This document shows positions 1-7,656 of a stretch of DNA of 64,000 nucleotides, one piece after another. The notes below the pieces were generated by a model. That model saw nothing but the letters and a program-made list of their open reading frames with translations. It searched no databases and was not told where the DNA came from. Positions within the stretch are counted from its first letter, which is position 1; every line of letters begins with the position of its first letter. The DNA comes from DATKEJ01 sp963768715. Its GTDB lineage: Bacteria > Bacteroidota > Rhodothermia > Rhodothermales > DATKEJ01. Location of the stretch: the NCBI GenBank assembly GCA_963768715.1, contig CAVYJC010000006.1, positions 62,001 through 126,000 on the forward strand, read 5' to 3'. A program made the position numbers and the translations under genes.

Positions 1-1668
1 GATCTCGCTCAGGCATGTCGCGACGACTATTCCCCATCGGTGCGATGGATTCTTTTCGTTCTCTGTGAGATCGCCATCGCGGCCTGCGACCTGGCCGAGG
101 TACTGGGTACGGCCATCGGTCTGAACCTGTTGTTCGGCATCCCGCTGATCTGGGCCGTCGTAATTACGGCCGGCGATGTAATGATTCTGCTGGCTATCCA
201 GCGGCTCGGCATTCGCAAGATGGAGGCGTTCATTCTGATGCTGGTAACTGTCATCGGCATCTGTTTCATTGTCGAGATTTTTCTCAGCGAGCCGTCCGTT
301 TCCGGGATCGCCAGCGGATTTGTCCCACAGGTGCTCAGTGGTCCGCAGCTATACATTGCGATCGGAATCCTGGGCGCCACCGTCATGCCGCACAACCTCT
401 ACCTGCATTCGGCCCTGGTGCAAAGCCGTGACGTTCCCCGCGACGTCGACGGCGTAAGGAAGGCCTGTCGGTTCAATCTGATCGATTCTGCCGTGGCCCT
501 GAACGCAGCGTTCTTTGTCAACGCGGCCATCCTGATCGTGGCGGCGGCGACGTTCCACACTCGAGGCATTGAGGTTACCGAGATTCAGCAGGCGCACCGC
601 CTCCTCGAAGATCTGCTTGGAAGTCGCCTGGCGCCGGCTGCCTTCGCCATCGCCCTGATTGCTGCGGGCCAAAGCTCAACGCTGACAGGTACACTGGCCG
701 GCCAGATCACGATGGAAGGCTTTCTGCAAATCAAGATGCGTCCATGGCTTCGGCGCCTGATGACGCGCTCGATGGCCGTCATCCCTGCGGTGCTCGTCAT
801 TGCCATCAGCGGAGAAGGGTCAACCTACAAGCTGCTGATCCTCAGCCAGGTGGTACTCAGTCTTCAGCTTTCGTTTGCGGTCGTGCCGCTAATCAAGTTC
901 ACCTCGAGCAAGCGGAAGATGGGCCCATTCGTCAGCCCGCGGTGGGTTCAGATTTCCGCCTGGCTTGTCGCTGGGATCATCATGGCGCTCAATGGGAAGC
1001 TGGTACTCGAAGAGATACTCAACTACGCAGATGCGGCGGGTAGTTATGGATGGCTTGTGCTTTGGACGGCTACTCCGCTGTCGATTGCACTCGGTTTACT
1101 CCTGGTGTGGATGATCTTCAAACCGTCGGGCGAGGTGATCGAGCCGACACGGCCTGGTGTAGCCGCAAAAGTGGCTGCTTCCGTCCAACTGGCGCTCGAA
1201 GAAGCGCCGGCGCCGACACCGCCGCCGAAACACCGCCGCCGCATTGGCGTGGCGGTTGAAGCAAAACCGACCGACGCGCCGATGCTCACGCAGGCGCTCA
1301 ACCTCGCTCGAGTCGAGAATGCCGAGCTGCTGTTGATGCACGTTGTCGAGGGCGTGGGCGGCCAATGGCACGGACCACAAAGCGCCGACGAGGAACGACG
1401 CGAGGACGATCGCTATCTGACCGAGCTCGCGGAACATCTCCAGGCAATGTTGAGCGGCAGCCAAGTCACGGTCCGCACGGTACTCGGATTCGGGAGCGTC
1501 CCGCGAGAACTGATTCGACTGGCGCGGGAGCACGAGGTCGACCTGATGGTTCTGGGCGGTCACGGTCACCGAAAACTCGCCGATATCTTCAAGGGTGACA
1601 CGATTACGCACGTCCGACACGGCCTGAAAGTGCCGGTCCTTGCCGTTCGCGGCGTCGATAAGGAATAG
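1..1668 (+). CDS. NRAMP-family divalent metal transporter fused to a UspA domain (5' truncated by window)
   Basis: The reading frame is open from base 1, so the gene starts upstream of the window; the GTG at 40 is internal to a conserved NRAMP segment and is not the start. NRAMP proteins are proton-coupled Mn2+/Fe2+ importers of the inner membrane. The visible part opens with the TM3 region (DLAEVLGTAIGLNLLFG) and contains the TM6 signature GATVMPHNLYLHSALVQSR. The TM1 DPGN motif would lie outside the window. About eight hydrophobic segments follow, then a Pro-rich linker and a C-terminal cytoplasmic UspA-like domain of about 145 residues. That domain has the G-x2-G-x9-G nucleotide loop (GGHGHRKLADIFKGD), with Asp where Ser/Thr is usual. 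The fusion suggests that nucleotide binding modulates metal uptake, which is inference. Family assignment is firm; the substrate is not proven. Confidence 0.93.
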   Translation, partial: DLAQACRDDYSPSVRWILFVLCEIAIAACDLAEVLGTAIGLNLLFGIPLIWAVVITAGDVMILLAIQRLGIRKMEAFILMLVTVIGICFIVEIFLSEPSVSGIASGFVPQVLSGPQLYIAIGILGATVMPHNLYLHSALVQSRDVPRDVDGVRKACRFNLIDSAVALNAAFFVNAAILIVAAATFHTRGIEVTEIQQAHRLLEDLLGSRLAPAAFAIALIAAGQSSTLTGTLAGQITMEGFLQIKMRPWLRRLMTRSMAVIPAVLVIAISGEGSTYKLLILSQVVLSLQLSFAVVPLIKFTSSKRKMGPFVSPRWVQISAWLVAGIIMALNGKLVLEEILNYADAAGSYGWLVLWTATPLSIALGLLLVWMIFKPSGEVIEPTRPGVAAKVAASVQLALEEAPAPTPPPKHRRRIGVAVEAKPTDAPMLTQALNLARVENAELLLMHVVEGVGGQWHGPQSADEERREDDRYLTELAEHLQAMLSGSQVTVRTVLGFGSVPRELIRLAREHEVDLMVLGGHGHRKLADIFKGDTITHVRHGLKVPVLAVRGVDKE

Positions 1669-1811
1669 AGCGTTGAGGGATCGGGACGGGGATTCCCCGA
1701 CAGGTTTCACGAAGGTCGGAACGTATTCTATTCTGTGAAACGACGCCGCGGCGGAGAAGCTCGGCGCGACTGTCCGCGCCCGCCCTTACAGTAGATCAAT
1801 CAGATACTGCC

Positions 1812-3287
1812 ATGTCTAAGCTGTTGCACCACCTGTCTTTCTTTCTCTTCCTGATGCCGGGCCTGTTGCTCGCCCAGGAGGGCGCCCCTTTCTTCACGGA
1901 GAACTTCTCACCTGAAGAGTTCGTCGCCAGACGAGCGAAACTTGCCGAATCGATCGGCAGTCAGGCCGTCGCAATCCTCCAGGGAGCACCAGCACCAGCA
2001 GGTTACACTCGGTTCCGGCAGTCAAACGAGTTCTTCTATTTGACCGGCGTTGAAGTGCCCCATGCCTACGTCCTGATCGACGGACGAACCGGGGACGCCT
2101 CGCTCTACCTGCCTCATCGCAACGCGGGGCGCGAGATCGCCGAGGGCAAGATGCTCTCGGCAGAGGACGTCGCATTTATCGAAGGGGACCTCGGCTTTGC
2201 CGGCGTGTACGGTCCGGAACTCCTTTCCGAACACCTCGCCCGGCTTGCTCGAGGAACGCCCGGCCCTACGATCTACACCCCGTTCAGCCCCGCTGAGGGG
2301 GCTTCGATGAGCCGCGACCTTGCCCTCCGCGCCATCGCCGACGCCGCCGCGGATCCATGGGACGCGAGCGCTTCGAGAGAAGGTCAATTCATCGAAATGC
2401 TCGGCGACCGATTTCCATCGCTCCCCGTTGCCGACCTCTCCCCCATCCTCGACGAAATGCGACTGGTAAAGAGCGACCGGGAGCTCGAGATGATCCGAAT
2501 TGCGACGCGTCTGTCCGGACTCGGCCTGATGGAAGCCATGCGCTCGACCGAACCGGGCGTCAAAGAATCACAACTGGACGCCGTAGCCAAATACGTCTAC
2601 TATCGGGACGGCGCGCAGGGTGACGCGTATTTCTCTCTCGTCGCCAGCGCGACCAACGCCTACTACCCCCACTATCATGAAGGCGCCAGGACGATGAAGG
2701 ACGGCGACATGGTCCTGATGGACTACGCACCGGACGTCGGCTACTACATGAGCGATCTCACGCGTGTCTGGCCCGTGAACGGAACGTTCAATGACTGGCA
2801 GCGCGAGCTGTACTCATTCTACCTCTCCTGCTATCGCGCCGTGCTCACACGGATCCGGCCCGGCGTCACCCCGGCCGCAATCGGGAAGGAGGCGGTCGCC
2901 GACATGAAGGTGATCCTCACCAATGCTTCGTTTTCGAAGCCGGAGTATCGGCAAGCCGCAGAAGAATTCGTCGCTTCCTATGACGCAGGCATGGACCGAC
3001 CAGGCGCCCGCCTGGGACACTGGGTCGGTATGTCGACCCACGACGTCGGCAACTATTCGGGACCGCTCATGCCGGGTATGGTCTTCACCATCGAGCCGGC
3101 GCTTCGAGTCCCGGAAGAACGGATCTACATCAGGATGGAGGATCTCATCATTATTACGGAGAACGGTGCGGAGATCGTCTCCGACTTTGTGCCCATGGAC
3201 ATCGATGCCATTGAACGTCTCATGCAAGACGAAGGGCTGCTCCAGCGGTATCCTCCCGAGCAACTCCTGCTGTCGCTCAACCGGTAG
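1812..3287 (+). CDS. Secreted M24 metallopeptidase (Xaa-Pro aminopeptidase / PepP-like)
   Basis: 491 residues. An N-terminal signal peptide (residues 1-21, ending LLLAQ) implies export. An aminopeptidase-P N-terminal domain (about 30-200) precedes the pita-bread M24 catalytic domain (about 220-475). The five expected dinuclear metal ligands are visible: D304 (MDYAPD), D315 (MSDLTR), H403 (LGHWVGM), E428 (IEPAL) and E443 (RMEDL), plus the second conserved His H410 (THDVG). Family members remove N-terminal residues preceding proline; an exported copy would act on periplasmic or extracellular peptides. It stands 143 bp after the transporter and 60 bp before the epimerase on the same strand. Length and motifs are normal for the family, and the ATG at 1812 directly begins the signal peptide. 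Confidence 0.93.
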   Translation: MSKLLHHLSFFLFLMPGLLLAQEGAPFFTENFSPEEFVARRAKLAESIGSQAVAILQGAPAPAGYTRFRQSNEFFYLTGVEVPHAYVLIDGRTGDASLYLPHRNAGREIAEGKMLSAEDVAFIEGDLGFAGVYGPELLSEHLARLARGTPGPTIYTPFSPAEGASMSRDLALRAIADAAADPWDASASREGQFIEMLGDRFPSLPVADLSPILDEMRLVKSDRELEMIRIATRLSGLGLMEAMRSTEPGVKESQLDAVAKYVYYRDGAQGDAYFSLVASATNAYYPHYHEGARTMKDGDMVLMDYAPDVGYYMSDLTRVWPVNGTFNDWQRELYSFYLSCYRAVLTRIRPGVTPAAIGKEAVADMKVILTNASFSKPEYRQAAEEFVASYDAGMDRPGARLGHWVGMSTHDVGNYSGPLMPGMVFTIEPALRVPEERIYIRMEDLIIITENGAEIVSDFVPMDIDAIERLMQDEGLLQRYPPEQLLLSLNR

Positions 3288-3347
3288 CAGTACGGCAGGA
3301 TCGTTCGTACGTTCGGCTGAATGCTCAACTGGACTCAGGGGCCTCCC

Positions 3348-4643
3348 ATGAATCACCAGCACCCCGATGCCAATCAGATCCTCGCCTGCAGGGATCGCGT
3401 CCTCAACTATCTGACGACCTCCCTCCTGCCCTTCTGGATCGAGCGGAGTCCGGACCCGCCCTATGGCGGTTTCCTCACCTACTTCGACCGATCCGGACGC
3501 GCGACCGGCGAGACGGTCAAAACATTCCTGATGCAGATCCGCATGCTCTACACCATGGCAAGCGCGCATCGTGCAGGATACGGAAACGGCCTGTGTGCCG
3601 AACTGGCCAGGAGCGGTGCACGATTCATACTCGACAACTACTGGGACGATAGGTATGGAGGCTGGATCTGGATCGCTGACCGCTCGGGCCGGCCGGTCGT
3701 CCTCGAGAAGGTGGGCTACGGTCAGTGCTTTGCGATCTACGCTTTCAGCGAGTACTTCCTCGCGACCGGCGACCCGCAGGGTCTCGAAGCCGCAACGCGA
3801 ACCTGGAAGGTTATCTCCGACCGAATGGCCGACACATCGCGTGGCGGATTCTTCGAGCTGATGGAACGTAACTGGACCCCGAAACCGGGACCCAGGTCGG
3901 GCGGCGATAGAAAGTCTCTCGACGTGCACATGCACATGATGGAAGCCCTGACCACCTTCTATGAGGCCGCTCCCACAGAATCCGTTCGGGCGGCGCTTCT
4001 CGGTACAATCGATCTCATTGAAACGAAAATGCTGGATCCTGAGACGGGCACGGGCGGGATGCAGTTTACGCTGGATTTCGAGCCGCTGCCGGCCATCATT
4101 TTCGATACCCGGTGGGGACGCGATGCCGATCCGGCCGACGGAGTCGCTCGACCCCTCGACACAACCTCCTATGGCCACAATGTCGAATTCGCATGGCTGC
4201 TGCTCCATGCATTTGAAAGACTGGGCCGCGAACCTGCAGACGCGCTTCCGATCGTACGCCCGATTTTCGAACACTGTGTCGCGAGCGGGATCGACTGGGA
4301 GCATGGCGGTGTGTTCGTAGAAGGACCGGTGGCAGGACCCGCCGACGTACATGAAAAGCAGTTCTGGCAGCAGGCAGAGGTCCTGGTTGGGATGCTCGAT
4401 GCCTACAGGCACCTTCACCAGCCCGTGTACTGGTCTGCTTTCATTAACGTACACGACTTTGTGTTCGATCGATTCGTCGTCCCGGAAGTCGGCGAGTGGT
4501 ATGAACGTCTGGATCGGACGGGCTCCCCCATCGATGATGCACTCGGTCATGCCTGGAAAATCAGCTACCATACGGTGCGATCGATGATCCAGACGGTTAG
4601 AAGACTCGATTGGCTGCTCGAGAACTATGCACGTGGCGAATGA
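3348..4643 (+). CDS. N-acylglucosamine 2-epimerase (AGE) family; cellobiose/mannose 2-epimerase-like
   Basis: 431 residues from the ATG at 3348, which has an AGGGG about 6 nt upstream. An in-frame ATG at 3321 would add nine residues but has no ribosome-binding site. The protein has the (alpha/alpha)6-barrel character of AGE enzymes and the conserved His/Trp motifs: SLDVHMHMMEA, YGHNVEFAWLLLHA, KQFWQQAEVL and GHAWKISYHTVR. The last resembles the cellobiose 2-epimerase version (GHAWKxxYHxxR) more than renal GlcNAc 2-epimerase. Such enzymes interconvert gluco/manno configurations of free sugars or reducing-end sugars in the cytoplasm; no signal peptide is seen. Its stop overlaps the next start by 4 nt (ATGA), suggesting coupled translation with the zinc-ribbon/Smr protein. 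The exact substrate cannot be read from sequence. Confidence 0.88.
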   Translation: MNHQHPDANQILACRDRVLNYLTTSLLPFWIERSPDPPYGGFLTYFDRSGRATGETVKTFLMQIRMLYTMASAHRAGYGNGLCAELARSGARFILDNYWDDRYGGWIWIADRSGRPVVLEKVGYGQCFAIYAFSEYFLATGDPQGLEAATRTWKVISDRMADTSRGGFFELMERNWTPKPGPRSGGDRKSLDVHMHMMEALTTFYEAAPTESVRAALLGTIDLIETKMLDPETGTGGMQFTLDFEPLPAIIFDTRWGRDADPADGVARPLDTTSYGHNVEFAWLLLHAFERLGREPADALPIVRPIFEHCVASGIDWEHGGVFVEGPVAGPADVHEKQFWQQAEVLVGMLDAYRHLHQPVYWSAFINVHDFVFDRFVVPEVGEWYERLDRTGSPIDDALGHAWKISYHTVRSMIQTVRRLDWLLENYARGE

Positions 4644-5077
4644 AATGTCCAACCTGCGGTAATCCGGTTCCGCGCGGTGCGGTCGTCTGTCCCTATTGCG
4701 AGTCCCCGCTCTCACGGGAGGCGCGACCAAAGGCTTCGCTCGTAAAGACCGTGAACATCAAGGAAGGTGACCCGCCGGCAGATGTCGCGGCCGACCGCAT
4801 GGAAACGATCCTTGCAAACGCCAAGGCGTCGGGTACAAAGGTCGTGATCGTTATCCACGGCTACGGTTCGGGAGGGACCGGCGGCTCGATCAAAGAAGCC
4901 GTACGGACGCGATTGAGAAGTCTGAAAACCGACCGTCGCATACGAACCTTCGTTTTCGGAGAGAATTTTGGTCCGACGGACGACGAAGCCATCCGAATTG
5001 CCGCTGAGCATCAATCCCTGCTCGCACCGCATCTCTTCGGCGCGGGGAATGAGGGTGCAACCATTGTGAGTCTATAG
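4640..5077 (+). CDS. Zinc-ribbon plus Smr-domain protein
   Basis: 145 residues from the ATG at 4640 (MKCPTCGN), which overlaps the epimerase stop as ATGA. An upstream in-frame start at 4610 would put ten unrelated residues before the zinc ribbon and is rejected. Residues 3-22 form a double CxxC zinc ribbon (CPTCGNPVPRGAVVCPYC). A linker and an Smr domain follow (about 40-145), with the hallmark IHGYGSGGTGGSIK loop and the terminal GNEGATIVSL strand. Smr domains are nicking nucleases or RNA/DNA-binding modules, best known from the MutS2 C-terminus; stand-alone versions are common and mostly uncharacterised. The role here is unknown. Its tight coupling to a sugar epimerase looks incidental, although it may fix expression ratios. 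Confidence 0.85.
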   Translation: MKCPTCGNPVPRGAVVCPYCESPLSREARPKASLVKTVNIKEGDPPADVAADRMETILANAKASGTKVVIVIHGYGSGGTGGSIKEAVRTRLRSLKTDRRIRTFVFGENFGPTDDEAIRIAAEHQSLLAPHLFGAGNEGATIVSL

Positions 5078-5094
5078 GCGCTGAGTGCTACGTG

Positions 5095-5145
5095 CCAGGT
5101 GCGGCGTCCCAGGTGCGACGTCGAACCACGAACCACGAATGCGAA
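5095..5145 (+). repeat. Heptameric repeat (CCAGGTG/CGGCGTC and GAACCAC words)
   Basis: A 14-bp unit (two heptamers, CCAGGTG and CGGCGTC/CGACGTC) is repeated at 5095-5108 and 5109-5122. It is followed without phase loss by GAACCAC twice and GAATGCG. The element lies between the Smr gene and the PHP gene. Confidence 0.75.
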
Positions 5146-5188
5146 TGCAGGATCTTGCCATTGGGATCGGTACAGATGAACTTCCGCC

Positions 5189-7516
5189 ATGTTCGACGCT
5201 TTGCTGATAGACCGATCCGATTTCTCGCTTTCCGCACCCGTTCTCGTAACCGATCAAACGGCCCACGAGCCCGACATTTGCGTTGACCCCGACGGACGAC
5301 CCTGGGTCATCTGGTCCGAGCGAAATTCGGCCGGCGACCGCATCTGCTTGAGGTGCATGCACGAGCACTCATCTCCGTTCGTGCTGAGCTCCTCCTTCGG
5401 CGTGGAGTGCCAGCCCGCAATCACTGTCGATTCCAACGGAGATCTCCTCGCTGTCTGGGTTGCCAAACGTGACCATGCCTGGCACATCATCAGCCGAACC
5501 GTTCGAGGAGATAGTGCGGGGGTGGAGTGCATCCTGGCGAGCAGCCCAGAGGGCGTCTTCAAACCGAGGGTTCTCTTCCAGGATGGCGTCGGATGGGTCG
5601 TATACGAGGAAGTAAGCAAGCAACAGAGTCGCATCCAGTTCATGCGTCTCGAAAAAGAGGGGTGGTCCGCTCCAGAGACGATCGATTGCGGGCCGGGCAA
5701 CTGCTTCCGCCCTTCCATCACACCGGGTTCCGAAAGAACTCCCTCAGTCAGCTTCGACAAATATGACGAGGGAAGTTTTGAAATACTTTTTTATGAGTTA
5801 GACCAGTCGGTTAGCCCAAAAAGTTTAACCAATTCGTTTTACCGTAACGTCCAGTCTGTTCTAAAGTTGGACGGTCAGGCTGGCCAGTGGATCACGTGGG
5901 CGACGAATGAGGGAAATCAAGCGGAGGATGCCTGGTGGCTGACGAAATATGTGACGTTGCGCCGGCTTGAGGGAGATCGATTGCTGGAGCCAGTCGAACC
6001 GATCCCGGAGCGCGATCTCCAGAATGAGGATGCATTTCAAGGTTGGGAATTCCCGGAGCTGACAGTCGACCGCTACGGTCGCGTTTGGCTGCTTGGCCAG
6101 GCATCGCACAGGTTGTACGCCCAGTATTTGGATGCGGGCGGCTGGTCGGAGCGGTTCACCATCTCCCAGGAGCGATGGGGATCCTGGAAGCCGCGCGTGC
6201 GCGCCGCCGGGTCGAACCCGATCTTCATCGCATCGATGGGACTCCAGGGCGCTCAGATCCAGCAGTTGAGGGTTCGGCCGCCGTCTGAGCCGATGGAGTC
6301 GAATTGGCACGCGAGATTGCTGGAACCGATTCCGCCCCTGGCCGCCCGTCGAGACCCGTCGTCCCGAGTCTCATCTCCTGTCGGGGGTCGGCCGCAGATT
6401 TCATCCGGCCTGAACGTCTATTTCGGCGATTTGCATGCCCATTCTGCCTACGGCGATGCGGTTGGGGACGTCGACGAGCTTTACTTCCGGTACCGTGACG
6501 CTTACGGATACGACTTCGCGGCCTTGACCGAGCACGATTACCTCGACGGCATGCAGCTCAGTCGCTCAGAACTGGAAATGATGTGGGCCGTCGCTGACCG
6601 AATGACAGTTGACGATCATTTTGTGGCCTTCTACGGCTATGAGTGGACATCCCCTGCCCTGGCCGACCATGCCGGTCAAGCAGGCAAGGTTGGCGAAGGG
6701 CATCGCCACGTCCTTTACCCTGATAAATCGGGTCCGCTGATCAGTTACGGCGATCCGTCCTCAAACACAGGGAAGAAGCTCCTTGCGCGTTTGGCCGGCC
6801 GCCGCGCGCTCGTCATCCCACACCACACGGCGTGGAGTGGGACCGACCTGGATGCGTACGATCCGGCGCTCTCGCGGCTGATAGAAATCTGCTCGACCCA
6901 CGGTCGTTTTGAATACCCGGGAAACCGTCCCATCGGATACCGACGCGATCATGTGCACGCCGGAAAGTACGTAGTCGACGCGCTCAGGCGAGGTCAGCGA
7001 CTTGGATTCGTCGGGGGAAGTGACAGCCACGGCCTTCTCTGGCATGCAACCGAGATGGAGGGACGCGCCGCGCACATCCCGGCTGGAACTCGTGTCGGTT
7101 GGAAAGAGGATGCGTACAGGACGGGGATGACGGCCGTACTCGCGCCTGAACTCACGCGCCCAGCTCTCTTCGACGCGCTGTATGACCGCCGCTGCTATGC
7201 CACTTCCGGCGTCCCAATCTTTCTCGACTTTCGAATCGACGAGGCCCTTATGGGATCGGAGATTTCAGTGACGTCTCCGCCGAGACTCACGCTCTCTGTG
7301 CGCGGCACGGCTGATCTCCAGGCGATCGAGCTCGTACGACAGGGATTTGTATTCGACCAACGTATGTTCGCTGAAAGAGACCGGCAGAGTACGGCTGACA
7401 TGGAATGGATGGACGACCTCCTGATTCCAGGTGAAACACAGTACTATTACGTCCGGGTCATTCAGCGCGATGGAAATATGGCCTGGAGCAGTCCGATATG
7501 GGTCACGTACCAGTAA
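5189..7516 (+). CDS. Propeller-PHP protein (sialidase-like repeats plus DUF3604/PHP metallophosphoesterase domain)
   Basis: 775 residues. Residues about 1-370 form repeated strands with Asp-box-like turns (for example VDPDGRPWVIWSE, VDSNGDLLAVWVAK, VDRYGRVWLLGQ), the pattern of a BNR/sialidase-like beta-propeller. The C-terminal half is a PHP/DUF3604 domain with candidate metal-binding motifs FGDLHAHSAYGD (about 411), LTEHDYLDG, IPHHTAWSG (about 544) and GGSDSHG (about 609). A short beta-rich tail ends the protein. PHP domains hydrolyse phosphoesters with a multinuclear metal site; the propeller could bind glycan. No convincing signal peptide starts at 5189, so location is uncertain. A locally AT-rich stretch (about 5775-5870) falls in the propeller. 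The neighbours, a lyase and a symporter, favour a role in glycan handling. The exact reaction is unknown. Confidence 0.8.
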   Translation: MFDALLIDRSDFSLSAPVLVTDQTAHEPDICVDPDGRPWVIWSERNSAGDRICLRCMHEHSSPFVLSSSFGVECQPAITVDSNGDLLAVWVAKRDHAWHIISRTVRGDSAGVECILASSPEGVFKPRVLFQDGVGWVVYEEVSKQQSRIQFMRLEKEGWSAPETIDCGPGNCFRPSITPGSERTPSVSFDKYDEGSFEILFYELDQSVSPKSLTNSFYRNVQSVLKLDGQAGQWITWATNEGNQAEDAWWLTKYVTLRRLEGDRLLEPVEPIPERDLQNEDAFQGWEFPELTVDRYGRVWLLGQASHRLYAQYLDAGGWSERFTISQERWGSWKPRVRAAGSNPIFIASMGLQGAQIQQLRVRPPSEPMESNWHARLLEPIPPLAARRDPSSRVSSPVGGRPQISSGLNVYFGDLHAHSAYGDAVGDVDELYFRYRDAYGYDFAALTEHDYLDGMQLSRSELEMMWAVADRMTVDDHFVAFYGYEWTSPALADHAGQAGKVGEGHRHVLYPDKSGPLISYGDPSSNTGKKLLARLAGRRALVIPHHTAWSGTDLDAYDPALSRLIEICSTHGRFEYPGNRPIGYRRDHVHAGKYVVDALRRGQRLGFVGGSDSHGLLWHATEMEGRAAHIPAGTRVGWKEDAYRTGMTAVLAPELTRPALFDALYDRRCYATSGVPIFLDFRIDEALMGSEISVTSPPRLTLSVRGTADLQAIELVRQGFVFDQRMFAERDRQSTADMEWMDDLLIPGETQYYYVRVIQRDGNMAWSSPIWVTYQ

Positions 7517-7543
7517 GTCCGGAGTCCGGCGTCCGGGGTCTCC
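7516..7543 (+). repeat. Heptameric repeat (AGTCCGG word)
   Basis: Four units (AGTCCGG, AGTCCGG, CGTCCGG, GGTCTCC) begin at the last base of the PHP gene stop codon. The word is the same as in the 40878 and 49467 blocks. Confidence 0.75.
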
Positions 7544-7611
7544 TGACTTGCCGGGTCGTGACACCGTGCACGTTGGGGCAGGGCTCTTGCAACCGCAAAC
7601 ACCGCGACTCC

Positions 7612-7653
7612 AATGACCGATGACCAATGACTAATGACTAATGACCAATGACT
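7612..7653 (+). repeat. Heptameric repeat (AATGAC[CT] word) upstream of the lyase gene
   Basis: Six perfect-phase units of AATGACC/AATGACT, the second beginning with G, lie directly before the lyase start. Each unit contains an ATG, and because 7 is not a multiple of 3 these ATGs fall in all three frames. Confidence 0.85.
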
Positions 7654-7656
7654 AGC

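Noticed and set aside
2814..4730. Long minus-strand reading frame of 638 codons opposite the M24 peptidase and epimerase genes
   Set aside because: It lies antisense to two genes with complete catalytic motifs, has no domain pattern or signal, and is explained by GC-rich codon usage on the other strand.
5760..5880. AT-rich stretch in the PHP gene as an inserted element
   Set aside because: The reading frame and propeller repeats continue through it and there are no terminal repeats; it is likely only local composition.
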